Shown here piece after piece: positions 54,550 through 64,000 of a DNA stretch of 64,000 nt. How positions within the stretch are numbered: position 1 is the stretch's first letter; the number at the start of each line of letters is the position of its first letter. A model generated the notes under the pieces. The model had not been told where the DNA came from, did not search any database, and was given only the letters and a program-made list of their open reading frames with translations. The position numbers and the translations under genes were made by a program. Source of the DNA: Methylobacterium hispanicum (GTDB lineage Bacteria; Pseudomonadota; Alphaproteobacteria; Rhizobiales; Beijerinckiaceae); contig NZ_BPQO01000012.1 in assembly GCF_022179285.1 (NCBI RefSeq), forward strand, positions 1 to 64,000, given 5' to 3'.

Positions 54550-55707
54550 ATGACTGACACCGAGGGCGCCCAGCGTCTCACCCGCCTGATCGCCCGCGAC
54601 TTCCGCAATCACGCCGACCTCGACCTCGCACTCGGGCGCCGCTTCGTGGCGCTGGTCGGCGAGAACGGGGCCGGCAAGACGAACCTCCTGGAAGCGATCT
54701 CACTGTTCTCGCCGGGGCGCGGCCTGCGGCGGGCCGACCTCGCCACCATGGCGCGCGAGGGCGGGACCGGCGGCTTCGCGGTTTCGGCGACGCTCGCCCG
54801 CGACGGCGACGCCCACCGCCTCGGCACCGGCATCGAGCCGCCGGGCTACGACGGAAAGGTCGCGCGCGTCTGCCGGATCGACGGCGGCAACGTCCCCTCC
54901 CCGATCGCCTTCGCGGAGTTCCTGCGGGTGGTCTGGCTGACCCCCGACCTCGACGGCCTGTTCCGGGGCCCGGCGGGCGACCGCCGCCGCTTCCTCGACC
55001 GGCTCGTTCTCGCGGTCGACGCCGCCCACGGCGCCCGGGTCTCGGCGATGGAGCGGGCCCTGCGCTCGCGCAACCGCATCCTAGAGGAGCGCCCGAACGA
55101 CGGGCAGTGGCTCGACGCCGTGGAGCGGGAGGCCGCCGAGCTCGGCGTCGCGGTGGCGCTCGCCCGCCGCGAGACCGTGGAGCGCCTCGACCGCCTCATC
55201 GCCGAGACCCGCGACGACGCCCAGCCCTTTCCCTGGGCGAGCGTGCGGCTCGAGGGCGAACTCGACGACCTCGTGGCGGTCTGGCCGGCGGTGGAGGCGG
55301 AGGACCGCTTCCGCGTGGCGCTCGCCCGCGGCCGCCACCGCGACCGCGCCGCCGGCCGCACCCTGATCGGCCCGCAGACGACCGACCTCACCGTGCGCCA
55401 CGGCCCGAAGGACGTGCCGGCCGCCACCGCTTCGACCGGCGAGCAGAAGGCGCTGCTGATCGGGCTGGTCCTGGCCCATGCCCGCCTCGTCCAGGCGATG
55501 AGCGGCATCGCGCCGCTGATCCTCTTGGACGAGGTCGCGGCCCATCTCGACCCGCGCCGCCGCGCCGGCCTGTTCGACGCGCTGGAAGCCCTGCCGGGTC
55601 AGGTCTGGATGACGGGGGCCGACCCGGCGATGTTTTCGGAACTGGCGGGACGCGCCGACGTGGTCCGGATCGCGGACGGGCGCGTCGTTGCGTCGGAAGC
55701 GGGTTGA
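54550..55707 (+). CDS. recF: DNA replication/repair protein RecF
   Basis: 385 residues. The Walker A motif 'GENGAGKTNLLEAISLFSPG' is near residue 33, 'TASTGEQKALLIGLVLAHAR' supplies the signature, and 'APLILLDEVAAHLDPRRR' is Walker B with the D-loop. It loads RecA on gapped DNA with RecO and RecR. It starts 87 bases after the inserted gene. Confidence 0.94.
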   Translation: MTDTEGAQRLTRLIARDFRNHADLDLALGRRFVALVGENGAGKTNLLEAISLFSPGRGLRRADLATMAREGGTGGFAVSATLARDGDAHRLGTGIEPPGYDGKVARVCRIDGGNVPSPIAFAEFLRVVWLTPDLDGLFRGPAGDRRRFLDRLVLAVDAAHGARVSAMERALRSRNRILEERPNDGQWLDAVEREAAELGVAVALARRETVERLDRLIAETRDDAQPFPWASVRLEGELDDLVAVWPAVEAEDRFRVALARGRHRDRAAGRTLIGPQTTDLTVRHGPKDVPAATASTGEQKALLIGLVLAHARLVQAMSGIAPLILLDEVAAHLDPRRRAGLFDALEALPGQVWMTGADPAMFSELAGRADVVRIADGRVVASEAG

Positions 55708-55715
55708 GGCATTCA

Positions 55716-56327
55716 ATGCCCCTATCGAGCCTCCTCCTGTTCGCCGTCGTCTACGCGGTCGCCGTCGCCTCGCCCGGGCCCGGCGTCTTCGCGCTCGTCG
55801 CCCGCGTCCTGGCGCGCGGCACCCGCGGCATCCCGGCCTTCATCGCGGGTTTCCTCGTCGGCGACCTGCTCTGGTTCTCGGTCGCGGCAACGGGGTTCGC
55901 GTTGCTCGCGCAGAGCTTCGCCGCCCTCTTCGTCGTCATCCGCTATCTCGGTGCGGCCTATCTGGCCTACCTCGCGTGGCGCGCCTGGACCGCACCGGTC
56001 GAGCCGCTCGCGGGCGAACCGATCCGGGGCGAGAGCGAGCTGCGCCTCTTCCTCGGCGGCCTCGCTCTGACGCTTGGCAATCCGAAGGTCGTCCTGTTCT
56101 TCCTCGCCCTGCTGCCGACCGTGATCGATCTCGAACACCTGACCATGATCGGGATGATGGAGAACGCCGCGATCATCGTGATCGTGCTCGGCACGACTCT
56201 CGCCGCCTATGCGCTCGCGGCGGCCCGGGTCCGGCGCTTCTTCGGCTCGGTCCGCGCGCGGCGGGCGGTCAACCGGGGAGCCGGCACCGTGATGGCGGGG
56301 GCGGCACTCGCCGTCGCGACGCGGTAA
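55716..56327 (+). CDS. LysE/RhtB-family amino-acid exporter
   Basis: 203 residues with about six spans. It carries 'VASPGPGVFALVARVLARGT' near the N-terminus and 'FLGGLALTLGNPKVVLFFLA', the usual LysE marks. It exports an amino acid or derivative; the substrate is not clear. The ATG lies eight bases after the recF stop, so it may be cotranscribed, without functional linkage. Confidence 0.85.
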   Translation: MPLSSLLLFAVVYAVAVASPGPGVFALVARVLARGTRGIPAFIAGFLVGDLLWFSVAATGFALLAQSFAALFVVIRYLGAAYLAYLAWRAWTAPVEPLAGEPIRGESELRLFLGGLALTLGNPKVVLFFLALLPTVIDLEHLTMIGMMENAAIIVIVLGTTLAAYALAAARVRRFFGSVRARRAVNRGAGTVMAGAALAVATR

Positions 56328-56372
56328 ATTCCCGGTTGGGGATCGCGATGATCCCAGAGGCATCGACGGACA

Positions 56373-56624
56373 TCACGGATCCCCGCTCAGATCGTCGTAA
56401 AACGCCTTGTCTGCCTCGTGCCCGGTCTTGGGGGCCGCCGCGATCTCGTCCAACAAGGGCTGTAGACGCTCTGCCAGGAAAACGCATTGCTCCTCTCGCC
56501 AGAGGTCATGAACGAGGGCGCCGCGCACAGACTCGGTCTTGCTCACCGTGGCTGTGAGGGCCAGTTTGTCGGCCGAGCGATTCGCTTCCTCGTCGCAGAT
56601 GTCCGGCGGCACGGGCCTCTCCAC
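56373..56624 (-). CDS. orphan VapB-like RHH antitoxin
   Basis: 83 residues from a GTG at 56624. 'LALTATVSKTESVRGALVHD' matches the ribbon-helix-helix part of Rv0623-type antitoxins and the end 'TGHEADKAFYDDLSGDP' resembles the conserved C-terminus ('ADKAFxDxLSG') that blocks a PIN toxin. No PIN-domain gene follows: downstream are only 45 bases and the end of lysE on the other strand. It is therefore an antitoxin without its toxin, perhaps a remnant. Confidence 0.6.
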   Translation of the reverse strand: MERPVPPDICDEEANRSADKLALTATVSKTESVRGALVHDLWREEQCVFLAERLQPLLDEIAAAPKTGHEADKAFYDDLSGDP

Positions 56625-56696
56625 CGCATAGACATTGAAGGCTACGGCCTACACAAACCCGCTTCAAGCCGTTCGTAGTCCCGGACCCCCAGCCCC

Positions 56697-58544
56697 ATGT
56701 CCCAACGCCTCGACGAGGCCCGCGCCGCCCTTCGAAAAACCTTCGGCTACGACGATTTCCGGCCCGGACAGGCCGAGGTGATCGGCGCCGTCCTCGACGG
56801 CACCGACGTGTTCGCCGTGATGCCGACGGGCTCCGGCAAGTCGATGACCTACCAGCTCCCCGCCCTGGTGGAGGATGGCCTCTGCGTCGTGGTCTCGCCG
56901 CTGATCGCGCTGATGCACGACCAGGTCCAGCAGATGCGCGCCTTCGGCATCCCGGCCGCCACCCTGAACTCCACGGTGCCGGAAGCCGAGTCGCGCGAGA
57001 CGTGGCGGCGCATCCGCTCCGGGGAACTCCGCCTCCTCTTCGTCTCGCCCGAGCGCCTGCTGATGGACGGCTGCATGGAGGCGCTGCGGGGCGCGGGCGT
57101 GCGGCGGCTCGCTGTCGACGAGGCGCACTGCGTCTCGCAATGGGGCCACGACTTCCGGCCCGAGTACCGCGAGATCGCCCGCGCCCGCGAGACGCTCGGC
57201 AACGTGCAGGTGCTGGCCCTGACCGCGACCGCCGACGCCACGACGCGCGCGGAGATCGCCGAGCGCCTGTTCCAGGCCGGCCGCCCGCCCCGGGTGTTCG
57301 TGCACTCCTTCGACCGGCCGAACATCCGCCTGACCTTCGTGCCGAAGGACAACCCGACGCGGCAGATCGAGCGCTTCCTGAAGCACCGCCGCCAGGAGAG
57401 CGGGATCATCTACTGCTCGTCGCGCAAGCGCACCGAGCAGCTCGCCGACAGCCTGAAGGCGGACGGCTTCAACGCCTTGCCCTACCACGCGGGCCTCGAC
57501 CAGGCGACGCGGATGAAGAACCAGGACGTCTTCCTGCAGGAGGACGGCGTGGTGATGACCGCGACGATCGCCTTCGGCATGGGCATCAACAAGCCGGACG
57601 TGCGCTTCGTCTGCCACGCCGACATGCCCAACAACATCGAGGGCTACTACCAGGAGATCGGGCGCGCCGGCCGCGACGGGCTGCCCGCCGACACGCTCAC
57701 CCTCTACGGCCTCGACGACATGGCGCTCCGCCGCCGCCAGATCGACGAGAAGGAGGTCGGCGACGAGCGCCGCCGGGTCGAGCGGCGCAAGCTCGAGGCG
57801 ATGATCGCGCTCTGCGAGGGCGCCGCCTGCCGCCGCCAGTCGCTGCTCGGCTATTTCGGCGAGGCGAGCGCTCCGTGCGGGCGCTGCGACCTCTGCCGCG
57901 GCGGCGTCGAGCTGATCGACGGCACGGTCGCCGCCCAGAAGGTGCTCTCGGCGATCGTGCGCACCGGCCAGCGCTTCGGCGCGGCCTATGTGTGCGACGT
58001 GGTGCACGGGAAGGAGAGCGAGCAGATCCGCCGCAACGGCCACACGCAGCTCAAGACCTACGGGGTCGGGGCCGACAAGCCGGTGGCGGCTTGGCGCGCC
58101 ATCCTGCGCCAGCTCTTCGCCGCGGGCGCGGTCGCTGAGAACAGCGACGGATACGGCGGCCTCTGCATGACCGAGCGCGGCGAGGCGATCCTGTTCGGGC
58201 GCGAGAGCGTGCAGCTGCGGCCCGACCCGCAACCGAAGGCGGAGAGCCGGGACCGACGCCGCGCCTCGTCCCGGGGCGACGACGACGCGCTCGCGCTCTC
58301 GGACGCCGACGAGGCGCTGTTCCAGCATCTCAGGGGCCTGCGCGCCACGATCGCGCGGGCGGAGGGCATCGCGGCCTTCATGGTCTTCCCCGACCGGACG
58401 CTCGTCGAGATGGCGCGCCAGAAGCCCGTCGATCTCTGGGCGCTCCGCTCGGTCCACGGCGTCGGCGAGCGCAAGCGCGAGGCCTACGGCGAGCGTTTCG
58501 TGGGGGCGATCGCGGATTTCCTCAGCCACACGCCCGCCGGCTGA
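56697..58544 (+). CDS. recQ: ATP-dependent DNA helicase RecQ
   Basis: 615 residues. Walker A '[15 protein letters not shown]' (about residue 43), DEAH box near residue 141 ('[19 protein letters not shown]'), motif VI '[15 protein letters not shown]', a zinc-binding region with Cys-x2-Cys ('[15 protein letters not shown]', '[10 protein letters not shown]'), a winged-helix RQC domain and a C-terminal HRDC domain (about 540-615). It unwinds 3'-5' in recombination and fork repair. Confidence 0.95.
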   Translation: MSQRLDEARAALRKTFGYDDFRPGQAEVIGAVLDGTDVFAVMPTGSGKSMTYQLPALVEDGLCVVVSPLIALMHDQVQQMRAFGIPAATLNSTVPEAESRETWRRIRSGELRLLFVSPERLLMDGCMEALRGAGVRRLAVDEAHCVSQWGHDFRPEYREIARARETLGNVQVLALTATADATTRAEIAERLFQAGRPPRVFVHSFDRPNIRLTFVPKDNPTRQIERFLKHRRQESGIIYCSSRKRTEQLADSLKADGFNALPYHAGLDQATRMKNQDVFLQEDGVVMTATIAFGMGINKPDVRFVCHADMPNNIEGYYQEIGRAGRDGLPADTLTLYGLDDMALRRRQIDEKEVGDERRRVERRKLEAMIALCEGAACRRQSLLGYFGEASAPCGRCDLCRGGVELIDGTVAAQKVLSAIVRTGQRFGAAYVCDVVHGKESEQIRRNGHTQLKTYGVGADKPVAAWRAILRQLFAAGAVAENSDGYGGLCMTERGEAILFGRESVQLRPDPQPKAESRDRRRASSRGDDDALALSDADEALFQHLRGLRATIARAEGIAAFMVFPDRTLVEMARQKPVDLWALRSVHGVGERKREAYGERFVGAIADFLSHTPAG

Positions 58545-58655
58545 CGGAGGGGCGCGGCTGACCGCTCCGCGCCGCGCTTTCTCCTCGTCCGCGCCCGATT
58601 CGGTCTGTTAGGGACGGCCACCCCGGCGGCCGCGAGCGATCCCATTTCCCAGACG

Positions 58656-59858
58656 ATGACAGACGAGGCGTGCGCGCGCTCCCCGCGGATCGGCCGGCGT
58701 GCCGTGTTCTACATGCCGGGCTTCGACCCGCGCGACCCCGAAACCTACTGGGGCCTGTTCCGGCGCGAGGCGCGGCGCACCGCGGCGCTGCGCGGTCGCG
58801 CCATCGCGGTCGGCGAGCCGGCCCGCGCCCCGGACGGGATCAGCCTTGACTGGGACGTGGAGGAGGACGGCACGCGCACGCGCTACAGCCTGCTGCGCTG
58901 GGAGGACGTGGTGCGCGCCCACTTCCCCCGCCCGGAATGGCGCCGCCTCTCGGAAGTGCCCGTCCTGCTCTGGCGCCTCGCCCGCAGCGGCTACGGCCGG
59001 AACCTGCGCCGCGAGGCGCGGCGCTTCGCGACCGTGATCTATAGCGTCCACCGCATCTATCTGGGGCTGGCCGTGCTGAGCCTCGTGCTCGCTGCCCTGC
59101 CGCTGCTTCTCCTGCCGCCCGGGTGGCGCCTCCTCGGCCTGCTTGCCGTGCCGGTCATGGCCTACCCGATCCTCGCGCTGCTGACCCGGCTGACCCGCGG
59201 CAAGCCGCTCTACGTGGCCCATCTCGTGGACGACACCGCCTTCACGCACGCCCACGCGGCCGGGGCGGTCGCCGAGATGCCGGCCCGCCTCGACGCCTTC
59301 GCGGCCCGCATCCGCGCCGCCGAGGGCACGGCCGACGAGATCGTGCTGATCGGCCACTCCTCCTCAAGCTTCCTCGGCGTCGAGGTGCTGGACCGGGTGC
59401 TCGCCCGCGATCCCGGCTTCGGCGCGCGCGGCACGCCGGTCTCCTTCGTGACGCTCGGCAGCGTGATCCCGTGGATCGGCCTCGACCCGGCGGCGGTGCG
59501 GGTGCGCGCCGCGCTCGCGCGCGTCGCCGCGGCGGAGGCGATCGGCTGGCTCGACATCCGCGCGCCCTGGGACTGGCTGTCGATCCACCTGCGCGACCCG
59601 CTCACGGCCTGCGGCATCCCCTCGCCGGGGCCGGGGCGCCCGGCGGTGCTGCGGGTGCAGATCCGGGACTTGGTCGAGCCCCGCAAGGTGGCGCGGCTGA
59701 GCTGGAACCTGTTCCGCATGCACTTCCAGCTGCTGATGGCGAGCCGGCAGGCGACGGGCTTCGACTACATCGATCTGGTCTCCGGGCCGGAGCCGGTCCA
59801 CCGGGTCGTGCAGTCCTGCCGCCGGGCGCCCGCGCGCGCGCCGGCCGCCGCGGCCTGA
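58656..59858 (+). CDS. membrane protein with alpha/beta-hydrolase-like motif
   Basis: 400 residues. '[20 protein letters not shown]' opens the protein, two membrane helices lie at about 130-175 ('[20 protein letters not shown]'), and '[20 protein letters not shown]' is a Gly-His-Ser-x-Ser nucleophile elbow of a lipase/esterase type. Acid and His residues are not assigned. It is a single gene between recQ and purL; it may act on a lipid or a small ester. No family name is certain. Confidence 0.6.
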   Translation: MTDEACARSPRIGRRAVFYMPGFDPRDPETYWGLFRREARRTAALRGRAIAVGEPARAPDGISLDWDVEEDGTRTRYSLLRWEDVVRAHFPRPEWRRLSEVPVLLWRLARSGYGRNLRREARRFATVIYSVHRIYLGLAVLSLVLAALPLLLLPPGWRLLGLLAVPVMAYPILALLTRLTRGKPLYVAHLVDDTAFTHAHAAGAVAEMPARLDAFAARIRAAEGTADEIVLIGHSSSSFLGVEVLDRVLARDPGFGARGTPVSFVTLGSVIPWIGLDPAAVRVRAALARVAAAEAIGWLDIRAPWDWLSIHLRDPLTACGIPSPGPGRPAVLRVQIRDLVEPRKVARLSWNLFRMHFQLLMASRQATGFDYIDLVSGPEPVHRVVQSCRRAPARAPAAAA

Positions 59859-60054
59859 GCCGGATCCGCCGAGCTGGCGCGCGCCGGACGCAACCCTGCG
59901 CCGGATGCGTGGGCGCCGCGGGCGCTCGGCAGTTGCCTCCGTGCCCGCTTCCGCTCTAGAGCCGGGGCGGCTTGTATTCTTTCGGCCCGGTCCGGGCACG
60001 GTCGCGGGCCCACCGCCCCCGCGGCCGCGACCACCACTTGTCGAGACCCTGCGC

Positions 60055-62283
<2,229 letters not shown>

Positions 62284-62305
62284 TCCGATCCGTAGGAGTA
62301 CACCG

Positions 62306-62542
62306 ATGCCGATGGATGCGCGCGAGATCGAGCGGATGATCCGCGAGGCCCTGCCCGACGCCCAGATCGAGATCCGGGATCTGGCGGGCGACGGCGACCA
62401 CTACGCCGCCACCGTCCTCTCCACCGCCTTCAAGGGCAAGACCCGCGTCGCCCAGCACCAGATGGTCTACGGGGCGCTCCAGGGGCGGATGGGAGGCGTG
62501 CTGCACGCGCTTGCGCTGACCACGGGCCTGCCGCAGGATTGA
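62306..62542 (+). CDS. BolA/IbaG-family protein
   Basis: 78 residues of the BolA family ('RMIREALPDAQIEIRDLAGD', 'VAQHQMVYGALQGRMGG'). It starts 23 bases after purL and is followed by a DUF29 gene and then grxD. BolA-type proteins pair with CGFS monothiol glutaredoxins to share a 2Fe-2S cluster, so the pair here likely works in iron-sulfur delivery. Confidence 0.88.
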   Translation: MPMDAREIERMIREALPDAQIEIRDLAGDGDHYAATVLSTAFKGKTRVAQHQMVYGALQGRMGGVLHALALTTGLPQD

Positions 62543-62567
62543 GCCCTCGCGCGGGAGTTCTCCCCCG

Positions 62568-63059
62568 ATGGACCGACCAAGCCTCTACGACGACGACATC
62601 GTGGCCTGGGCCGAGGAGCAGGCCGCCGCGCTGCGCGCCCTCGGCGCGCGGGGCGAGCTGTCGAACGCGGTCGATTGGGAGAACGTCGCCGAGGAGATCG
62701 AGAGCGTGGGACGGGCGCAGATTCGGGCTGTCGAGAGTCTGCTGGTTCAGGTGCTCGCCCACCTATTGAAGCAGGCCTCTGCACCGCTCGCCCCCGTCGT
62801 CTCCCACTGGCGACATGAAACGCTGACGTTCCAGCAGGCAGCCTATCAGCGCATCGAGCCCGGGATGCGCCAGCGCCTCAATTGGCGCTACATCTGGGCC
62901 ATTGCACGAACGAATGCCGAGGCCAACATGCTGATCTATGGACAGGAACTCCTGCCGAACGTGCCGGACACGTGTCCGCTCACCCCGGAGGCGATCCTGA
63001 CCGAGCGCTTCGATCTCGACGCCGCGCTCCGCGTCATCACCGGGACCGTACAGCGCTGA
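62568..63059 (+). CDS. DUF29 family protein
   Basis: 163 residues, all helical. '[20 protein letters not shown]' and '[20 protein letters not shown]' are the usual DUF29 opening, with '[13 protein letters not shown]'-type helices and '[16 protein letters not shown]' later. Its function is unknown; DUF29 genes are abundant in cyanobacteria and some alphaproteobacteria. It sits between bolA and grxD, a conserved pair, and is less GC-rich than either. Confidence 0.85.
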   Translation: MDRPSLYDDDIVAWAEEQAAALRALGARGELSNAVDWENVAEEIESVGRAQIRAVESLLVQVLAHLLKQASAPLAPVVSHWRHETLTFQQAAYQRIEPGMRQRLNWRYIWAIARTNAEANMLIYGQELLPNVPDTCPLTPEAILTERFDLDAALRVITGTVQR

Positions 63060-63129
63060 GCCAGCGGCCATAGACGCAACGATTCCCGCTGTTCGTACAA
63101 TCACCTATTCACCAGCAAGGACCGAGAAC

Positions 63130-63468
63130 ATGTCGGACGTCAACGCCACGATCGAGAACGAGATCAAGTCACAGGACGTGGTCGTGTTCATGAAAGGCAC
63201 GCCGCAGATGCCGCAATGCGGCTTCTCGGGCCAGGTCGTGCAGATCCTCAACTACCTCGGCGTGCCCTTCAAGGGCGTCAACGTGCTGGCCGACCAGGGC
63301 ATCCGCGAGGGCATCAAGGCCTTCTCGAACTGGCCGACCATCCCGCAGATCTACGTGAAGGGCGAGTTCGTCGGCGGCTGCGACATCACCCGCGAGATGT
63401 TCCAGTCGGGCGAGCTGCAGACCTTCCTCGCCGAGAAGGGCGTGCCGGTGAAGCCCGCCGCCGCCTGA
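63130..63468 (+). CDS. grxD: monothiol glutaredoxin, CGFS type (Grx4)
   Basis: 112 residues. Active site Cys-Gly-Phe-Ser in '[18 protein letters not shown]', glutathione-binding '[20 protein letters not shown]' with Thr-Ile-Pro. It binds a bridging 2Fe-2S with glutathione and works with BolA in iron-sulfur trafficking. A T-tailed terminator follows. Confidence 0.94.
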   Translation: MSDVNATIENEIKSQDVVVFMKGTPQMPQCGFSGQVVQILNYLGVPFKGVNVLADQGIREGIKAFSNWPTIPQIYVKGEFVGGCDITREMFQSGELQTFLAEKGVPVKPAAA

Positions 63469-63493
63469 GCAGGGGCGCAGCGCCGGACGGAGG

Positions 63494-63515
63494 AGGGCGC
63501 GCGAGCGCCCTTTTT
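63494..63515 (+). terminator. grxD Rho-independent terminator
   Basis: A 7-bp stem AGGGCGC / GCGCCCT with a GCGA loop followed by TTTTTC, 26 bases after the grxD stop. Confidence 0.85.
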
Positions 63516-63584
63516 CGTGTGCGCTGCGGAAAGATCGGCGCCCGCGCCCCGTTTCCCCGACGAGACGGTTGAGCGGGCGATCCG

Positions 63585-64000
63585 ATGCGCGACGTCATCA
63601 TCGTGGGCGGCGGACCCGCCGGACTGAACGCCGCCCTGATCCTCGGGCGCTGCCGCCGCGACGTCCTGCTCTGCGACCTTGGCCGGCCCCGAAACGCTGC
63701 CACGCCCCTGACCTGGGGGATCTTCACCCGCGACGGCACGCCGCCCGCGGAGCTGCGCGCCCGCGCCGAGGCGGATCTCGCCCGCTACGACACCGTCGAG
63801 CGGCGGGAGATCGAGGTCGTCGACGCGCAGCGGACGGAGGACGGCTTCGCGGTCGCGCTCGCCGACGGCACCCGGGAGCATGCCCGGCGCCTGATCGTCG
63901 CCACCGGCCTGCATCAGGACCTGCCCGAGATCGAGGGCGTCTCCGCCTTCTGGGGCACGGGCGTGCATTCCTGCCCGTACTGCGACGGTTACGAGGCGCG
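63585..64000 (+). CDS. thioredoxin-reductase-like FAD/NAD(P) oxidoreductase (3' truncated by window)
   Basis: 138 residues up to the window edge. N-terminal FAD motif 'DVIIVGGGPAGLNAALILGR' and, at the end, the redox pair Cys-Pro-Tyr-Cys-Asp-Gly-Tyr-Glu, found in thioredoxin-reductase-like enzymes. A ribosome site is not clear. It starts 69 bases after the grxD terminator, so it has its own promoter. The C-terminal half with the NADPH site is not visible, so the exact subgroup is undecided. Confidence 0.8.
   Translation, partial: MRDVIIVGGGPAGLNAALILGRCRRDVLLCDLGRPRNAATPLTWGIFTRDGTPPAELRARAEADLARYDTVERREIEVVDAQRTEDGFAVALADGTREHARRLIVATGLHQDLPEIEGVSAFWGTGVHSCPYCDGYEA

Overview
The window is high-GC alphaproteobacterial chromosome. 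Its gene content points to Methylobacterium or Methylorubrum (Hyphomicrobiales). The main evidence is a two-subunit tungsten-type NAD-linked formate dehydrogenase: a fused NuoE/NuoF-like beta subunit followed by a 990-residue alpha subunit, the architecture known from M. extorquens FDH1. Other evidence is the rpsT-dnaA-dnaN-recF replication block, many PAS/GAF and HisKA_2 sensor kinases, and a purL-bolA-grxD cluster. No rRNA, CRISPR array, transposase or phage gene was seen. The species assignment is inference.

Layout. 0-8 kb: the 3' end of a TadG-like pilus gene, small secreted or hypothetical proteins, an HPP-CBS membrane protein, a YgiQ radical-SAM protein, a TauE/SafE permease and a YkgJ-type cysteine-cluster protein. 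7.6-13 kb: the formate dehydrogenase operon behind a promoter region with a TGGTATACCA palindrome. 13-22 kb: a heavy-metal HME-RND efflux operon (secreted Cys-rich protein, fused adaptor, CzcA/CusA pump, small periplasmic protein), with a P2-type cation ATPase facing it. 22-32 kb: a GhrA-type dehydrogenase, a secreted asparaginase, two convergent sensor kinases, a DJ-1/PfpI-family secreted protein and a photolyase-like FAD protein.

31.9-42.2 kb is the most mosaic part. It holds a truncated gene remnant, a fasciclin / anti-sigma / ECF-sigma module resembling mycobacterial MPT70-RskA-SigK, the N-terminal remnant of a prolyl oligopeptidase, a solitary ImmA/IrrE protease, DUF3606, an FkbM methyltransferase and a very large tandem glycosyltransferase. 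It ends with an AT-richer gap and tRNA-Ser(UGA). This reads as an accessory patch next to a tRNA, although no duplicated attachment site was found.

42.3-45 kb: a tightly overlapping four-gene operon (two very hydrophilic peptides, DUF2243, a one-TM peptide) diverges from a hydrophilic protein and an HHE-type protein, suggesting stress physiology. 45.2-49.1 kb: the sulfate ABC operon sbp-cysT-cysW-cysA; the only sensible cysA start is ATT, overlapping the cysW stop. 49.1-56.3 kb: an agmatinase-type ureohydrolase, rpsT with a near-consensus sigma-70 promoter, dnaA, dnaN, a DYRDR-repeat secreted protein inserted between dnaN and recF, recF and LysE. 56.4-64 kb: an orphan RHH antitoxin, recQ, a membrane hydrolase-like protein, purL, bolA, an inserted DUF29 gene, grxD and a truncated thioredoxin-reductase-like gene.

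No single unmistakably new system stands out. The best candidates for a second look are the fasciclin/SigK-like module, the tandem glycosyltransferase with its shared Asn-Pro-Asp / Phe-Gly-x-x-Glu-Gly motif, the two non-canonical start codons, the paired GntR-like operators and the overlapping DUF2243 micro-operon.
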